Assembly: GCA_024291935.2 (NCBI GenBank)
Contig: CM044320.1
Coordinates: 49,728,001-49,792,000, forward strand
Direction of reading: 5' to 3'
DNA: 64,000 bases
Source of the DNA: Okapia johnstoni
Taxonomy: Eukaryota; Chordata; Mammalia; Artiodactyla; Giraffidae
A model generated the notes under the pieces. It was given only the letters and a program-made list of their open reading frames with translations, was not told where the DNA came from and ran no database searches. Below are positions 43,811 through 55,400 of the stretch, in pieces. Made by a program: the position numbers and the translations under genes. Position 1 is the first letter of the stretch, and every line of letters starts with the position of its first letter.

Positions 43811-43932
43811 TTTATTTACTAAGTTACTGTGCTGCGTGACATGCAGGATCTTAGTTCCCCGACCAGGGATCAAACCCATGTCACCTGAAGTGGAAGCATG
43901 GACTTTCCTGGACTGGACCACCAGGGAAGTCC
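43811..43932 (-). mobile_element. CHR-type SINE, antisense
   Basis: 'gttccccgaccagggatcaa' and 'gactggaccaccagggaagt' are the reversed tRNA-like head; the rest is short. Confidence 0.85.
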
Positions 43933-43934
43933 TA

Positions 43935-44297
43935 CATTTCTTTCTTTTTTTTAAAAAATAAGATTTATTTATTTTGGCTGTGCTGGCTCTCCCTTGCTAT
44001 ACATGGGCCTTCTACAGTTGCAGCAAGTGGGTGTGGGAGCGTACTCTCTGTTGCAATGCAGAGTGCAAGGGCGCCTCATTGCGGTGGCTTCTCTTGTTGC
44101 AGAGCATGGGCTGTAAGCCTGCAGGCTTCAGTAGCTGCTGCTGGCAGGCTCTAAAGCACTGGCTCAGTAGTTGTGACGCATGGGCTCAGTTGTTCCATGG
44201 CATGTGGGATATTCCTGGACCAGGGATCGAACCCACGTCCTGAACTGGCAGCAGATTCTTAACCACTGGACCACCAGGGAACTCCTAAATTTATTTC
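43935..44297 (-). mobile_element. CHR-2 SINE, near full length, antisense
   Basis: From 'atttattttggctgtgctgg' to 'ccactggaccaccagggaac' (about 43967-44285), over 300 bp, including the CHR-2 body 'gttgcagagcatgggctgta' and 'catgggctcagttgttccat'. Similar flanks 'cctaMatttMtttct' near 43931 and 44284 suggest a target duplication. The ORF 43974-44243 is a SINE artefact. Confidence 0.88.
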
Positions 44298-44890
44298 TTG
44301 ATGGCACATAGATAGTAGACTGAATTCAGTGTTGAACTAGTTAAAGATGTTTTAAAATATTCCTTTGTCAGTTGTTATTTTCACATTAAACAGGGTGGAA
44401 TTGTTTTATCCAAAATTTCTTAACACTTGATGTTATATTACTTCCTTTGTCTTCAAAGGTGGTCTAATAACTTGTCTACCCCATGTCTTCAGATGGGGGT
44501 GACTTATATCTCCTTTTTTCTTCCCTCGTATAAAAGAAGGAAAATTGAGTATTCACCATAGTCCTCACTTAATAAACTTCATAATTTATCTCTTTCAAGC
44601 TGATAAATCTGAGCTCATTAACAACTCAGGGACCTCATCAAATCTAGTATTAGGCTGTGTAGAAAAACCAAGGAACCTGGACAGTTTATTCTCAGGACCT
44701 TCACCTCCCTTCTTTTTGTTCACCTCTTTCCTTTTTTAGAGCCTTTCTTCCTATCTTGGTTCTGAGGCATTCTTTGGCTTCCTTTATCTGAAACTCAGAA
44801 CTCTCATTCAGTTTTATCCTATACCAAAAAAAGTTTCCTATATTGCATTTTATACCTTTGTGCCTTAGATCTCCATTTTCAAAAACAATA
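44298..44890. other. Unassigned intron sequence
   Basis: No element recognised with confidence. Confidence 0.4.
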
Positions 44891-44892
44891 AA

Positions 44893-45115
44893 TGGTGCAG
44901 TAGAAAGAAGCAGCAAGACATAATGGAAAAAATCTGAATCTTGAGTTTGAATGAAAACTCTGCCATTGAATGGATTCTTGGCCCCTGGCAAGTTATTTCA
45001 CTTCTTTGGGCTTCAGTCTCCTTATTTATAAAGTTGCAATGATAATACTTATCTTGTAGAGTTGCAAGAAGTAAAGATCATTTATATAAAGTACCTAGCA
45101 CAGTGGTTCTTTTGT
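44893..45115 (+). repeat. MIR SINE, nearly full length
   Basis: 'ggtgcagtagaaagaagcag', 'gaaaactctgccattgaatg', 'ggcaagttatttcacttctttgggcttcagt' and 'aagtacctagcacagtgg' appear in MIR order. Confidence 0.85.
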
Positions 45116-45456
45116 TATGATTATTATTATTACTAACATCAATGGCTGTGCAGGGAATAATTATATAGATTTCGGAGTATCTGTATTTGAATGGGGACTC
45201 TGGGATATTTGCATTTTAATATGTAACTTCTTAGGTACTTTGTCTTAGCCTGAATCTTTAATGGTATAGGCACCAAGATAGGCTATTAAGGATGCTGATT
45301 TGTCTGATCTTCTTGATTGCAGAGATAGGGATTACTTTTCCCTGCCTCCGTTTAGGGGTGGTACTGATCACCAAAGATTTAGCCTTTGTTCTTACCTTCT
45401 ACATTTCTCACAAAGCTAATTTCAACAGAAAGAGATTATTTTCTGTTGGAAATGTA
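45116..45456. other. Unassigned intron sequence
   Basis: Nothing recognised. Confidence 0.4.
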
Positions 45457-45661
45457 TGTGCTCAGTCGCTCAGTCATATCTGGCTCTTTGTAACCCTATG
45501 GACTATAGCCTGCCAGTCTCCTCTGTCCATGGAATTTTCCAGGCAAGAATACTAGAGTAAGTTGCCATTTCCTTCTCCAGGGGATCATCCTGACCCATGG
45601 ATTGAATCCACGTCTCCTGCATTGGCAGGTGGATTCTCTACCAGTGAGCCACCAGGGAACC
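45457..45661 (-). mobile_element. Bov-tA SINE, antisense
   Basis: 'tgtgctcagtcgctcagtca' to 'gtgagccaccagggaac'. Confidence 0.94.
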
Positions 45662-46241
45662 TGGAGTTGTATATACTCTGCTGTAATCTGTGTTGTTAAT
45701 GGGTTCCTAATAAGCCTATCATTAATATTTTCCTTATCTTTCTTTTTAAAACTTCATTGACAAATATTTTGAGAGTGTGTACTATGTATTTAGGGTGATA
45801 ATGGTGCTTTGAAAGATAGAAAATAGACTTCTCTTTAGGCCCTTACAAAAATTGCATACATATGACCATTGCTAACTATATAGTAGTTTCTAATTTTACT
45901 AAGGTCTGAATAAATTCAGCTTTTTCTTTGGAATAGTCCAGTGTCAGCATTTGGCTCCCATCCTCCATTGCGTATCAGTATGTGATCTAAATCTGATCAT
46001 AAATAAGGTTTACGTAATCCTTTAATGGGTGAAGACAGAACTATATACTCTCAAATATTTTTCTTTAAAAAATTTAAAAATAATCAAACACTTGTAGAAA
46101 ATTTGGAAATATAATTCAAAGAACTATTTTTCTGAACCATATGGGAGTAAGTTGCCAAACTGATGTACTGGTACCCCAAAATATCTTAGTTTGTATTTAG
46201 CTATTTCCTAAAGACAAGGATATTTCCATATACAACCACAG
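45662..46241. other. Unassigned intron sequence
   Basis: AT-rich; 45750-46150 carries no recognised element. Confidence 0.4.
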
Positions 46242-46464
46242 TGTGCTCAGCTGCTCAGTCGTGTTCCACTCTTTGTGGCCTCATGGACTGTAGCCTGCCA
46301 GGCTTCTCTGTCCATGGAATTTTCCAGGCAAGAATACTGGAATGGGTTGCCATTTCCTGCTCCAGGGAATCTTCCCAACTGAGGGATCAAACCACATCTC
46401 TTGTGTCTCCTGCTTTGGCACGTGGATTTTTTTTTTTTAATCATTTATGCCACCTGGAAAGCCC
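46242..46464 (-). mobile_element. Bov-tA SINE, antisense, with internal T run
   Basis: 'gtgctcagctgctcagtcgt' to 'gccacctggaaagccc', carrying T11 inside the reversed tRNA head (46428-46438). Flanks 'accacaRtgt' near 46235 and 46469 suggest a target duplication. Confidence 0.92.
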
Positions 46465-46980
46465 ACGACCACAATGTATCTGCTAAATCAGGAAATAACC
46501 ACTGGCCCCCACTCAGATTTTGGCAGTTGTGCCAGTTGTATGCATCACTTGGAATCCAGTTCAAAATCACCCATTACATTTAGTTGTAATGCCTCTTTAA
46601 TCATCTTCTCTAGGGTACAGTTTCTCAGTCTTTCCTTGACCTTTATGACCTTGATATTTTTTGAGGACCATAGACCAGTTATGTTATAAAATGAGCCTCA
46701 ATTTTGGTGTTCCTGATGTTTTCTTATACATTTTGGTAAGAATTTTACAGAGGGATGGTATGTTCTTTTCATTGCATCCTATCAGATGGTATGTGATTTT
46801 GATTTCATTGTATTGCTGATAATATTTTCTTTAATCATTTGCTTATGCTAGTGTCTTTCAGACTTTTGTATATACAATTATTCTTTTTCCCTTTGTAAAA
46901 ACTGTTTTGTGTGGAGATATCTTTAAACTATGTGACTATCCCATTCTTCATCAAGCTTTCTTTTATTCATTTGTTTATTT
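46465..46980. other. Unassigned intron sequence
   Basis: 46540-46900 may hold old L1-like antisense sequence but cannot be assigned. Confidence 0.35.
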
Positions 46981-48225
46981 ACAGGCATACCTCAGAGGTA
47001 CTGTGGGTTTAGTTCCAGATCGCTACAGTAAAGCAAGTGATGTGAATTTGTTGGTTTTCCAATGCATATATGTTATGTTTACACTATACTATATAGTCTG
47101 CTAAGTATGCAATAGCATTATGTCTGAAAAACAGTGTACATACATTTATTTAAAAATATTTTATTGCTAAAAGTGCTAAATAGCGTCTAAGTCTACAGCA
47201 AGTTGTAATCTTTTTGCTGGTGGAGGGTCTTGCTTCGATGTTGATGACTGCTGACTGACCAGGGTGGTGGCTACTGAAGGTTGGGGTGGCTATGGCAATT
47301 TCCTAAAATAATAAAATGAAGTTTGCCACATCAAGTGACTCTTCCTTCATGGATAATTTTTCTGTAGCATGCAATACTATTTCATATTTTACCCACAATA
47401 GAGCTTCTTTCAAAACTGGAGTCAGTCTTTTCAAAACCTGTGGCTTCTTTAGCAACTATGTTTGTGTAATATTCTAAATCCTCTGTTGTAGTTTCAACAG
47501 TCTTCAAATCACTTTAACCAGGAGTAGATTCTGTCTCAAGAACTACTTTATTTTCTGTTCCATGAGAAGAAATTTCTCATCTGTTCAAGGTCTGTCATGA
47601 GATTGCAGCAATTCAGTCACATCTTTAGGCTCCACTTCCCTGTCTAGTTCTGTTGCCATTTCTGCCACATCTGCAGTTACTTCCTTCCCTGGGGTCTTGA
47701 ATCCTTCAGTAATCTATGAGGGTTGGAGTTTAAATTCTTTCAAATTCCTATTCCAGTTGATATTTGACTTCTTTCCATGAATCAAGGATGTTCTTAATGG
47801 CATCCAGAAGAATGAATCCTTTCCAGAAGGTTTTCAGTTAACTTTGCCAAGGTCTATAGATATATCTGTCTATGGCAGCTATAGCCTTACAAAATATATT
47901 TCTTTAATAAGACTTGAAAGTTGAAATTGCTCCTTCATCTGTGGACTGCAGAATGGATGTTGTGTTAGTAAGTGTGAAAACAGTATTAATCTCATTGTAT
48001 ATCTCCATCAGAGTTCTTGGGTGACCAGGTGTTTTGTCATTGAGCAGTAGTATTTGGAGAGGAATATTTTTCCTGAGCAGTAGGCTTCAACAGTTGGCTT
48101 AAAATATTCAGTAAACCGTGTTGTAAACAGATGTGCTGTCATCTGGGCTTTCTTGTTCCATTTATAGAGTATAGACAGAATAGCTTTAGCATAATTCTTA
48201 AGGGCCTTAGGATTTTTAGAATGGT

Positions 48226-48529
48226 AAGTGAGCATTCGGAGAAGGCAATGGCACCCCACTCCAGTACTCTTGCCTGGAAAATCCCATGGACGGAGGAGCC
48301 TGGTAGGCTACAGTCCATGGGATCGCTAAGGGTCAGACACGACTGAGCGACTTCACTTTCACTTTCCCCTTTCATGCACTGGAGAAGGAAATGGCAACCC
48401 ACTCCAGTATTCTTGCCTGGAGAATCCCAGGGATGGCGGAGCCTGGTGGGCTGCCGTCTATGGGGTCGCACAGAGTCGGACACGACTGAAGCAACTTAGC
48501 AGCAGCAGTAGCAGCAGCAAGTGAGCATT
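48226..48529 (+). mobile_element. Bov-A2 dimeric SINE nested in Tigger1
   Basis: The element is 48237-48518, two Bov-A units ending in (agc)n. 'aagtgagcatt' is repeated exactly at 48226-48236 and 48519-48529. Removing it restores the Tigger1 sequence. Confidence 0.96.
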
Positions 48530-48588
48530 GGCTTCATTTTTATTATTATTTTTAAAATTGAAGTACAGTTGATTTACAGTTGGCTTCA
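48528..48588 (-). mobile_element. 43-bp L1 tail micro-insertion nested in Tigger1
   Basis: Insert 48537-48579: T-rich left edge, then 'aattgaagtacagttgattt', the antisense of an artiodactyl L1 3' terminus. The 9-bp target duplication 'ttggcttca' lies at 48528-48536 and 48580-48588. Removal restores Tigger1. Confidence 0.8.
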
Positions 48589-48727
48589 GTTTAAAGCCAC
48601 CAGCTGCATTAGCTCCTGACAAGAGAGTCAGCCAGTCCTTTGAAGCTTTGAAGTCAGACGTTGACTTCTCTCTAGCTGTGAAAATCTAAGATGGCATTGT
48701 CTTCTAATATAAGATTTTTCTACATTG

Positions 48728-48913
48728 AAAAATCTTTTGGCCGGTGCACTGGGATGACCCCGAGGAATGGGTTGGGGAGGGAGGTGGGAGGGGGGTTCAG
48801 GATGGGGGACACGTACACCCATGGCTGATTCATGTGAATGTATGGCAAAAACCACTACAATATTGTATAGTAATTAGCCTCCAATTAAAATAATTAATTT
48901 ACAAAAAAAATCT
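48728..48913 (+). mobile_element. Bovine-type L1 3' tail nested in Tigger1
   Basis: The element is about 48736-48905: 'ggccggtgcactgggatgac', a G-rich run 'ggggagggaggtgggagggg', 'caatattgtatagtaattag' and a terminal A tract. It is the same subfamily as 61075-61590. 'aaaaatct' lies at 48728-48735 and 48906-48913. Confidence 0.9.
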
Positions 48914-49842
48914 GTTGTGTAGTGTAGCCACTTTCATTAGTTATCTAAGTTAGATTTTCTGGGTAACTTGCTACAGCTTCTGCATTAGCACTTGCCACTT
49001 CATCTTGCACTTTTATGTGATGGAGATGGCTTCTTTCCTTAAACCTCATGAACCAACTTCTGGCTTCAGACTTTTCTTCTGCAATTTTCTCACCTCTCTC
49101 TCAGCCTTTACTTGCTCTGGATTAGGCTTGGGTTTAAGCAAATGTTGTGGCTCATTTGATCTGTCTAGACCACTTAAACTTTCTTATTAGGGATAAGGCT
49201 GTTTTGCTTTCTTATTGTTTGTGTGTTCACTAGAATGGAACGTTAAATTTCCTTCAAGAATTTTTATTTTGCATTCACAACTTGGTTAGCTGTTTGGCTT
49301 CAGATTCCTAGCTTTCAGTCTATCTCAGCTTTTGACATATCTAAGCTTTTCACTAAACTTAATCATTTCTAGCTTTTGATTTAAAGTAAGAGACTTGTGA
49401 CTCTTCATTTCACTTGAACACTTAGAGGCCATTCTAGGGTTATTGATTGGTCTAATTTCAAGATTGTTGTGTCTCAGAGAATAGGGAGGCCCAAGGAGAG
49501 GGAGAGAGATGGGAATGGCCAGTTGGGAAGCAGTCAGAACATACACAAGATTTATCTGTTTAGTTTGCCGTCTTATGGGGGCATGGTTCATGATAGCTCA
49601 AAACAATTTCAGTAGTAACTTCAGAGATCGTTGATCACAGATCACCATAAGAAACATAATAATGTTTGAAATATTATGAGAATTATCGAAATGTGACACA
49701 AAGACATAAATTGAGCCAGTGCTGTTGGAAAAATGGCACTGATAGACTTGCTTGACACAGGGCTGTCACATGTCTTCAATTTGTAAAAAATCTAGTATCT
49801 GCAACGTGCAATAAAGTGAAGTACAATAGAACGACAGAGGTA

Positions 49843-50190
49843 ATTAGAAGATAAGATTTTGGGTGCTAGGTATGCTCATTGCTTTTGGAGTGTCATCTAT
49901 CTCAGATTATCTCAGCAAAGGAGTGAGAAAAAATTCACATACAGAGATACACACATTTTCATCTATATATTTATCATAATCCATGAGTTTACAACGATAT
50001 GTCTAATTCTAGTCCAACTCCACAGGCAGGATTCATTTTAGAGTCTCCCTTCCTATGTTTATAACTTCCATTTTCAGATAGTGAAAACCTTGGCCTCGTG
50101 TTTCTTTAGTACATATACATATTTGATAAATTCTCCATATGTAACCAGTCCTCTTCTCTATTGTCATACCCTTCCAGTGTCATTGTCTTC
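49843..50190. other. Unassigned intron sequence
   Basis: Nothing recognised. Confidence 0.4.
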
Positions 50191-50660
50191 CTTGCCCTGA
50201 ACAGGCTCTGCCACCCATTTTAGACCGCCTCCTACAGAGAAAGCCTCTTGCCCTTTTCAGGCTGTGACTCCTGCCAGTTGGCATATACAGAAAGGTAACT
50301 TTTTTATTCTTCTTAGGGCATAATCCCCCTGCACTGAGTGTGACCCTTGTATATGAATATAGTCTTCACTCTGTTTGGACTCTGACACCCCACATCAAGA
50401 TTGTTTCCCTCTGCCACTGCCACAAGGACACCTTTTTCACCCTATTTGGTCTCTGACCCTCTCACATTATTCACTCCTCCTTGGGGATACCCTCTTCAGC
50501 TTGCTTAAGCTCTGACACCCCAGAGTCAGCTGTCCCCAGTATGAACATGCTTCTCCCCTGGCTTGGGCTCTCCTGCTTCACTGTAGGCCACTGCAGCTTC
50601 TCTCTTTCTTCTGATGTAAATGCCTACTTTTCTCTGCCTTACTTAATGGCTCTAGGGACT
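50190..50660. repeat. Degenerate tandem array, unit about 58 bp
   Basis: A pyrimidine-rich lead followed by a GGCTCTGAC(A)CCCC-like core recurs with cores starting at about 50204, 50260, 50317, 50377, 50448, 50508 and 50566, spaced 56-71 bp. A weaker copy lies near 50648. Units share the core and the preceding 'TTCACCCTxTTT' style segment but differ elsewhere. I know no repeat family with this structure. Confidence 0.6.
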
Positions 50661-50749
50661 AAATTGTTCAAGAAGAGAAGGGAAATGATGAGGAAGTGAA
50701 AGAGGAAGTGGAAGAGGAGAGTAACATAATGCTCTTTTTAAAAAAAATG

Positions 50750-50805
50750 AATGATGATGATACTATTACTGTTGCTGCTGCTGCTTCTACTACTACTACT
50801 GCTAA
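50750..50805. repeat. Compound trinucleotide repeat
   Basis: (GAT)n, then (GCT)4 and (CTA)4-type runs in succession. Confidence 0.85.
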
Positions 50806-52703
50806 TCTCTCCAAGTCAGCAGTGTCTGTAGCCTTGTGTTGGAAGAAAATCAGGCTATGGGCATATAAGAATTCTTGATAACATGGAGATTATGACTAAA
50901 GCTTGAGTACTGTGTGGCAGTTCTCTGGACACTATTTCTCCTTGCATTTTGGAGGACAGATGATGATAATTTGATCAGGTGGTCAGTGCTTTGCATTTTT
51001 TATGAGCTCTTCTTTCACGTGTGTTGTTGTGGATATGTAGTAGGTGTCCAGATTGACTAGGAGACAGAAAATCTTTATATATTTTTTGCTCTGTTTAGCT
51101 GAAAGTCTCTATCATAATTGTCAGCAAAGTGCATTCTCAAGAATTTCAGTAAGATGATGATAATGCAGAAAAAAAGTTATAAAAGCACTGAGACAGTAAC
51201 CGTCATTTGCTGAGGGAGTTGAGTTTGCAGAATTTGATAGAGATAAGGATTTCAGCAAGTAGGTTTTTCTTGTTATATGATATTTCTCATTATAAGATGT
51301 CACAAAAATAATTATGTTATGAAATTGACCAAACATATTTTAAAATATGATAAATCTGTACAGTTCTTCTAAAAATGATTATTGATGCAAATGAACCAAG
51401 ACAGTAGGTAATTAGTACTGGAAATCTCCCAGACTTTAAATTATTACCAGGATTTCATAATTCCTTGAAACAAATCTAAGCAAAGAAACTTCCAGGAAGC
51501 TCTTTAATAAGCATTTGATATAGATGAAAAATACTCTCTTTATTTGTGAAAACTGGGAAGAAAATAGTTGGGAACATTTCAGAAATAATTCACTGCAGTT
51601 ATAGTCTGTACTTTAAAAGATCATTCAGCTTTTCATGCCAAATCCAAGAAAAACTAAGCAGCAGGCAGTGTTATCAATTGCTGCCCTCCTTTTCTAGTTC
51701 TGGGAGAACAAGTTCAATGGAAAGGTGATTAGAATTTTGGTTTTACTACCAAATAAGAACAAACAAGTCTGGATTTAAACAACATACTTAAAGTGGAAGA
51801 TAACACACATTATAGCAATCTGAAGAGATCATCACACCTACTCTTTTCTTATCTTTTCTTATCATCAATACACCTCTTAATACCTTATGACCTTTTCATA
51901 GTATTTTGTATCTTGGATTTCTATTTTTATGGAATCTTTGGGCTTCCATAGAAATGGTTCTTGAACTTTGTGCCATTTGTTAGCAGAATGTAGTCACACA
52001 GATTATCTATCCTACTTCTTCCTGATTCCCTTCAGAATCCTTCCAAAACTTTTGAATCTGGGATTGAAATTATTTTGTCAGCAATGTAATCCATATATTG
52101 TTTCTCTGGTGGAAAGTAGTTAAGGAAGAGACTATAAGATCCATATCTAATGTAACCTTCCTCAGAAGTCTTGCTTGCTTGCTTTTTACATGGAAACAGG
52201 AATTTATATGACTGTATGGAACTCTTAGAATGAAGGAGAAGTTGAGCTGCCAGGAGTGGGAAAGACCAGGAGTCAAGGCAGCAAGGATCAGTGGGACAGG
52301 AGCATATAGTATATACTAGAGGCTGCTGGATCTCTTCGGGCTCAACCGCATGGTTGGGAGTGGGGGAAAGGGGACAACATCTCAGAAAAAGGTCACGCAG
52401 AAAAAAATTTATTACCTTGACTATTTTGTGAACTTCTTGAGAGAATACATCCAAACTAGAAGTCTTTCTTCACTTTACCTTTCCCATTTGCTCTCTGTTA
52501 TTTGTCCCTCACTTACTTAAAGAGCCAGAATACTGTGTGACACAATTGGGCCTGTTATCTTGTCTAAGATGACAGTGGTGTTAGTAGCAATGTTATAACT
52601 TCCAGGGAGTTTCTAATAGTAAAGGTTCTCAAAATGATTGTCCTTCTCTTTTCCCTGGTTGTTGGCTGTGAACATTATCCTGACTCCTAGTATTACATTT
52701 TAA
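50806..52703. other. 1.9 kb intron sequence without recognised repeats
   Basis: Unique-looking. The minus-strand ORF 52454-52032 (140 codons) is the longest here outside repeats and the promoter. It has no recognisable domain, codon signature or splice support. Confidence 0.4.
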
Positions 52704-52900
52704 AATATGTGTCTTATTTTTTTAAACTTTTTATTTTGTATTGGAGTATAGCTGATTAACAATGTTGTGATAGTTTCAGGTAGATAAAAAAGGAACTCAG
52801 CCATACATATACATGTATCCATTCTCCTCCAGACTCCCCTCCCATCCAGACTGTCATGTAACATTGAGCAGAGTTCCTGTGCTAATATGTATTTATTTTA
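52704..52900 (-). mobile_element. L1 3' end, antisense, with target duplication
   Basis: The element is about 52721-52883: T-rich, then 'gtattggagtatagctgatt', 'gttgtgatagtttcaggta' and 'gactcccctcccatccaga', an antisense artiodactyl L1 3' UTR. Flanks 'aatatgt' plus a T-rich stretch at 52704-52720 and 52884-52900 match with a few differences. Confidence 0.85.
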
Positions 52901-54340
52901 GGTGGGTGAGAAGTCCATTTAGAAAACCCTTGGTGACTCTTAGTTGCCCGTGGCCCCTGATCTGAATTGAGAACATTAATCTAGAGTTATAAGTTTACAC
53001 AGATTTGGAGAAAGTCCAGGCTTTTCCTCTCAGTTGTCAACATTTCTGTGTTTCCTTCCTCTTTTCTCTCTTCCTTGTTAATGGTTCAGCTGTTTTTTTC
53101 AGCAAACACTCAGCTGTGTCAGCTTTCTCTGGTAAACCCTGTAGTAAGGAAACTAGAAAATGCTCCATGACAAAGAAAGAATAGAAAGATTAAGAAACAG
53201 AAGGAAAAGAATGTTAACAGAAAGAAACATAATTTGACCATGGTTTTCTCAAGGTAGTTCATGTGGCTAATTCAGGTAGACACCTATGAGGCTAGGTATC
53301 TGGCTTTGAAGTGTATTAAGGGGACCTTAACCCTGGCTAGATGGTCACAGTCTGAAAGAAAAGGGTAAAGATTATCCCCATGGATTCATGGGGCTCTACC
53401 TTTGGCTTTTAGAGCTTGTTATACGGATGGACTTATGGTTGTAATCTATGTCTTAGAAACATTTCCAAATATCCATAAATGAGACTCTTAATAGAATTCT
53501 CTACTATTCCATATTTTATAATCACACATTTTCCCAGTATTTCGAGTCTCCTGGTTTTTTGCAAATAAAGTGCTCATTTTGGCTGTTTTCCAGACATGAC
53601 AGTTGGTGGACATGCTTCAGTAGAGAAAAGGAAATTTTCTCTGCTTATCTGCTTCTCCCGTCTGCCTGAGATAGTGTCAATTGTGACCTGATTTTGAAAT
53701 AATTTATTAAGTAGAGGGTTACATGGTGTTATTTAAAATTTTTGTATGACACTGACTTTTAGTTCTTTATAATAAGCTCTTGACTATATTCTCTTGGTGA
53801 TGCTTATTGCTGCTAGGATTTTAGAAATTTCTTAGTTCCTTCAGTGACTTTGGACTCTGTTCAGTGTCAAGTATGAGTAATATTTACTCAGGAAATTAAA
53901 CATACTTGATTATTCAGAAGATGAAACATGCTTTATTTTTTTGCCATGAAAACATTATTTTTGAGCTATATTAACTTTATAGGTAAGGAGAATGTCTTTA
54001 TTAGTTAGTAGACTGCTTAAAAAAGTGATAAGTAAATTAATATAAAATACTTATCTTTGGTAAGAGTTTATTGTTTTCATTAATATGTTGATGTCTTTTT
54101 ATGTTTTTATGTTAAAATTTAATATATGTGGAATAGACAGTAATTTAAAGTTTTTAATTTATAATCTTTTTATTTGAAGTCTAGAGAGGCCTAAACAAAT
54201 TACATTTCTTTTAAAAATCATGTACCTTGATTTTAAAAATTATTTCTCACAAATATCAATCATAAATCTATATCTCTATTTTAGCCTCTCTATTGTACTT
54301 CAGACATGTTGTTCCCAATGATGTTTTGAACATCTCCTCC
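52901..54340. other. Unassigned AT-rich intron sequence
   Basis: No repeat, RNA or exon recognised. Confidence 0.4.
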
Positions 54341-54344
54341 TCAA

Positions 54345-55110
54345 TGGAGGTATGAAACTCCAAAATTTCATTATCTTTACCCACAGTTCTGCCCTGCCAC
54401 ATGTGTGGGTCCTTTATGTAAGTGGGACCACCATGTGCCATTCATCTAAACTAGAAACCCTAGAGCCATCTTTGACCCTTTCTCTTTCTGCTTGCATCCA
54501 TTCATTATCACCACTTTCAGTGTCAGCCCTCCCTCCCCTTTCCTTCCTCTGCCATTAGAGGAATTGTTTTAAAACATGTTATTCTCTGACTTAGAACTCA
54601 ATGATTCTCCATTTCTTAAAGAATAAAGTCCAAACTCTCTGGCATATTATTTGAGACTTTTTGTGATTTGGCTCCTTCCAACCTGCCTCATTTTCCACCA
54701 GTCCTCTGCAATAGCATCTTCCAATCATATCTGATTCCTGTACTTGGCGTTGTCAGCAGGCACCGTGCACTTTCCATTGTTATTCTCCCTGGAATACCCA
54801 TCTTTCCCTTTTGTGCTCAGCGAAGCCCTGTTCATCCTCTTAGACTCAATTTCAGCATAATCATCTGTTCTGGGAAGCTTTGCCTGATCTCTCTTTTGTG
54901 CATCTGGGCACCTTGTACACATCTCTATTTTTAGCGCTTAGAATACTGCATTGTAATTGTTGGTTTGCATATTTGCCTTCCCACCAGACCCTGAGCTTAT
55001 TCAGTCCTGAAACCTTGGTTTAGGTATCTTTTAAAGTGCTATGTAAATATTGTTTTATTCCTAGAACCACAAGGCATTTAGAAAATTGTTGAATAAGTAA
55101 ATGAGTGAAT
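54345..55110 (+). repeat. L2 LINE, ORF2 C-terminal part to 3' end
   Basis: 'ctagagccatctttgaccct' , 'aaagaataaagtccaaactctc', 'gatttggctccttccaacctgcctc', 'cctggaatacccatcttt', 'gggaagctttgcctgatc' and 'cattgtaattgttggtttgc' occur in exact L2 order, ending with a degraded 'gttgaataagtaaatgag'. The best-preserved L2 in the window. Confidence 0.92.
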
Positions 55111-55229
55111 AGCTGTGGAACAGGGCATGATAATGACATATAGTTTGGACTATATGTCCTTTTGGATTGTATCTTTGAGAGAAATTGTTGACTGAGAACA
55201 TAGGTTTGGTTAGCAACCTCACTGCAGAG

Positions 55230-55400
55230 AAAAACTAAATCACTTTCTAGAGTACCTATTATTTTGTAGGCACTGTGCTCATTGGCATTAATGTGTTAGT
55301 TTACAGGACACTGAGACTCAGAAAAATTTAGTAACTGGACCAAGTAACTTGACTAAGTGAGAAATACAGTTAGATTTGGAATCCAGTACTGCTTAACTTA
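55230..55400 (+). repeat. MIR SINE
   Basis: 'tacctattattttgtaggcactgtgct' and 'actgagactcagaaaaatttagtaactgg' match MIR core and 3' part. Confidence 0.75.

Larger units (their letters stand above)
46982..49842 (-). mobile_element. Tigger1 DNA transposon, near full length, antisense, with nested insertions
   Basis: The left end is CAGGCATACCTCagAGGTA directly after a TA (46980-46981), the Tigger1 terminal inverted repeat and target dinucleotide. The right end is a decayed copy ending 'GAGGTA' at 49837-49842. Removing three later insertions leaves about 2.35 kb, close to the known Tigger1 length of about 2.4 kb. The relic transposase runs on the minus strand. The ORF 49591-49325 contains its start region (MASKCSSE...SLTLNQKLEMIK, CENP-B-type helix-turn-helix). 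The ORF 48259-48008 carries part of the DDE domain ([20 protein letters not shown]). Stops and frameshifts make it inactive. Confidence 0.92.

Noticed and set aside
50190..50660. CRISPR-like spacing of repeats
   Set aside because: Repeat cores are degenerate, spacers vary and are related to each other, and the genome is mammalian; a minisatellite relic explains it better.
52032..52454. 140-codon minus strand ORF in unique sequence
   Set aside because: No recognisable domain, signal peptide, splice sites or promoter; its length is within chance for 64 kb. A protein search would be needed to revive it.
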